From contig CAMFSN010000065.1 in NCBI GenBank assembly GCA_945983015.1, positions 1 through 8,228 of the forward strand: a stretch of DNA of 8,228 bases, read 5' to 3'. Made by a program: the position numbers and the translations under genes. The stretch is from an uncultured Bacteroidales bacterium (GTDB lineage: Bacteria > Bacteroidota > Bacteroidia > Bacteroidales > UBA932). The notes under the pieces were generated by a model. That model did no database searches and had not been told where the DNA came from. It saw nothing but the letters and a program-made list of their open reading frames with translations. Positions 7,073 to 8,228 of the stretch are shown here, in pieces; position 1 is the first letter of the stretch; each line of letters starts with the position of its first letter.

Positions 7073-7637
7073 CGAATTGCTGCGCAGGGCTATGATAGGC
7101 GACGGAATGGCCTTTACTGCGCTATGGGACGCATATATAGATTCGCTGAAGAATTACCTGCAGTCGGTGATGCATCTGCACGACGATTTCCTTATCGACG
7201 ACATCTGCTCCAGAAGTTTCGAAAAGGCTTTCAGGCAGATACACAGTTATGACCCGAGGAAGAGCTCCTTTTCCACCTGGCTGGGGACCATAGCCCGAAA
7301 TACCACCCTAGACGTATTGGAAACTGAGAAAAGGCAGAATAGGGAGTTGGTATCCCTGGACAGTTCCCCGTCTGCGGGTTCGGTTCTGGAGAATGTGGTG
7401 GATCAGATAGATACTCCTCTGGAGTCCATCATCAGGGACGAAGACCAGGAGAGGACCAAAGGCTATATCGAGGCTCTGCCGCCTCTGTACAGGGAGGTAG
7501 CGCGAAAGCGTCTGCTAGACGGGCTGCAGTATAAGGAGATAGCGGAGGAATTGAATCTGGAACTGAATACGGTGCGTACCCGTATCCGCAGGGCCAAGGA
7601 TATGATAGACAGAATGAAAGATGAATCAGAGTTATAA
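7044..7637 (+). CDS. ECF-type sigma-70 family RNA polymerase sigma factor
   Basis: Directs RNA polymerase to a subset of promoters; the target regulon cannot be read from the sequence. Of 197 residues, region 2 spans about 12-97: LLRRAMIGDGMAFTALWDAYI, then DDICSRSFEKAF (core binding), then FSTWLGTIARNTTLDVLETEKR (-10 melting and recognition). An acidic linker of about 40 residues follows. Region 4 spans about 140-190, with ALPPLYREV and the helix-turn-helix YKEIAEELNLELNTVRTRIRRAK (-35 recognition). Regions 1 and 3 are missing, as in ECF factors. The ATG at 7044 is preferred although it overlaps polA by 29 bases, because the next in-frame ATG (7092) would cut into the first region 2 helix. 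No anti-sigma gene adjoins: rsmG starts 17 bases before this gene's stop. Which ECF group it belongs to is unknown. Confidence 0.9.
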   Translation: MGRTGSKPIDELLRRAMIGDGMAFTALWDAYIDSLKNYLQSVMHLHDDFLIDDICSRSFEKAFRQIHSYDPRKSSFSTWLGTIARNTTLDVLETEKRQNRELVSLDSSPSAGSVLENVVDQIDTPLESIIRDEDQERTKGYIEALPPLYREVARKRLLDGLQYKEIAEELNLELNTVRTRIRRAKDMIDRMKDESEL

Positions 7638-8223
7638 TAAAGCGGATTTTCAGCGGCTTTGTGAGCTGTATCGGGAATGGAATTCTAAGATTAACGTGGT
7701 GTCTAGAAAGGATATTGATTTTCTCTTCGAACACCATATCCTGCATTCTCTGGCCATTAGGGAGTATCTTTGCAGAAAGGGAGAGAGTCTCGAAGGTCTG
7801 AAGATTCTGGATGTGGGTACGGGAGGAGGCTTTCCTGGCATTCCACTGGCTATGACTATGCCCCAAAGTCATTTCGTGCTTTGCGATTCGATAGGTAAGA
7901 AAGTGAGGGTGGCGCAGGCTGTGGCTCAGGAAATTGGCCTTCAGAATGTGGAATGTGTGAACGCCAGGGCGGAGAGCTTGGAAGGAAGTTATGACTGGGT
8001 GGTTTCCAGGGCTGTTACCTCACTGGAGAACTTCTATCCCTTCGTGAAAGGAAAGTATAGGAAGGGAATTCTGTACCTGAAAGGGGGCGACGTGCTCTCG
8101 GAGATTTCGGCATTATGTGCCCGCCACGGCCTCGGGGCGGACAAATTTAGGCTGTGGAATATCAATGAGTGGCTGGAAGACGAATATTTTGCTGAAAAAT
8201 TTGTAATTGAGATAAGAAAATGA
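7621..8223 (+). CDS. rsmG: 16S rRNA (guanine(527)-N7)-methyltransferase RsmG
   Basis: Transfers a methyl group from S-adenosylmethionine to N7 of G527 in the 530 loop of 16S rRNA. In other bacteria its loss gives low-level streptomycin resistance. It was formerly called GidB. The 200 residues fit the family (about 200-240). Motifs are NVVSRKDI (25-32), HHILHSL (38-44; many phyla have HILDSL, with Asp in place of the second-last His-type position), the SAM-binding loop DVGTGGGFPGIPLA (64-77), Asp89 at the end of the second strand, DWVVSRAV (125-132) and YLKGGD (152-157). All SAM-site motifs look intact. The start at 7621 lies inside the sigma-factor gene (17-base overlap) with no clear Shine-Dalgarno sequence. 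An ATG at 8220 overlaps its stop. Confidence 0.95.
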   Translation: MNQSYNKADFQRLCELYREWNSKINVVSRKDIDFLFEHHILHSLAIREYLCRKGESLEGLKILDVGTGGGFPGIPLAMTMPQSHFVLCDSIGKKVRVAQAVAQEIGLQNVECVNARAESLEGSYDWVVSRAVTSLENFYPFVKGKYRKGILYLKGGDVLSEISALCARHGLGADKFRLWNINEWLEDEYFAEKFVIEIRK

Positions 8224-8228
8224 TATCT
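8220..8228 (+). other. Possible start of a further downstream gene (window edge)
   Basis: The rsmG stop sits in an ATGA overlap, so an ATG begins at 8220 and reads M-I-S before the window ends. The same ATGA arrangement joins tadA to polA here, and every upstream junction is overlapping or one base apart, so the run may continue. Three codons cannot identify a product, and the ATG may be chance. Confidence 0.3.

Noticed and set aside
7732..7752. HHILHSL in RsmG in place of the more familiar HILDSL
   Set aside because: As I recall, Bacteroidota RsmG proteins commonly have His here, so it is a lineage trait and not a defect.
1..8228. Search for a mobile element, CRISPR array, tRNA/rRNA, riboswitch or defence system
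   Set aside because: I saw no inverted-repeat ends, transposase or recombinase motifs, regularly spaced repeats or tRNA-like cloverleaf. The only gap between genes is 48 bases, and no strong terminator hairpin was evident.

Overview
The window looks like chromosomal housekeeping DNA from a member of the Bacteroidota, probably an uncultured member of the Bacteroidales. The clues are the character of the EttA, TadA and RsmG proteins (for example the GGKYL...CTLYV stretch of TadA and the HHILHSL motif of RsmG), the near absence of strong Shine-Dalgarno sequences, and an A/T-rich promoter box matching the Bacteroidota TAnnTTTG consensus. Base composition looks roughly balanced. Isoleucine is often ATA and arginine often AGG or AGA in every gene. 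Family and genus cannot be fixed from the sequence alone.

Layout. Bases 1-833 carry, on the minus strand, an alpha/beta hydrolase of the lysophospholipase/monoacylglycerol lipase type that runs off the left edge without a stop. Its last visible part is odd: a 73-bp stretch from the middle of the gene recurs in frame at the edge and displaces the expected C-terminal region. Bases 834-881 are a 48-bp divergent promoter region. From 882 to 8223 six genes lie head to tail on the plus strand with no gap longer than one base: glpK (glycerol kinase), ettA (ABC-F translation factor), tadA (tRNA adenosine deaminase), polA (DNA polymerase I), an ECF-type sigma factor, and rsmG (16S rRNA m7G methyltransferase). 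A further ATGA overlap at 8220-8223 suggests that another gene follows.

How the genes relate. The divergent lipase and glpK could form a small glycerol-salvage pair: one releases glycerol from glycerolipids and the other phosphorylates it. EttA, TadA and RsmG all serve the translation machinery. PolA serves DNA repair and Okazaki-fragment processing. The sigma factor is buried in this run, and no anti-sigma gene is visible. The stop/start overlaps suggest one transcript with translational coupling.

The most notable points are the in-frame duplication, or chimeric join, in the hydrolase; the loss of all four metal-binding acidic positions of the PolA 3'-5' exonuclease domain; and the ECF sigma factor embedded in a housekeeping operon. 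I see no defence system, mobile element, CRISPR array, tRNA or rRNA. I do not see a convincing undescribed system here.
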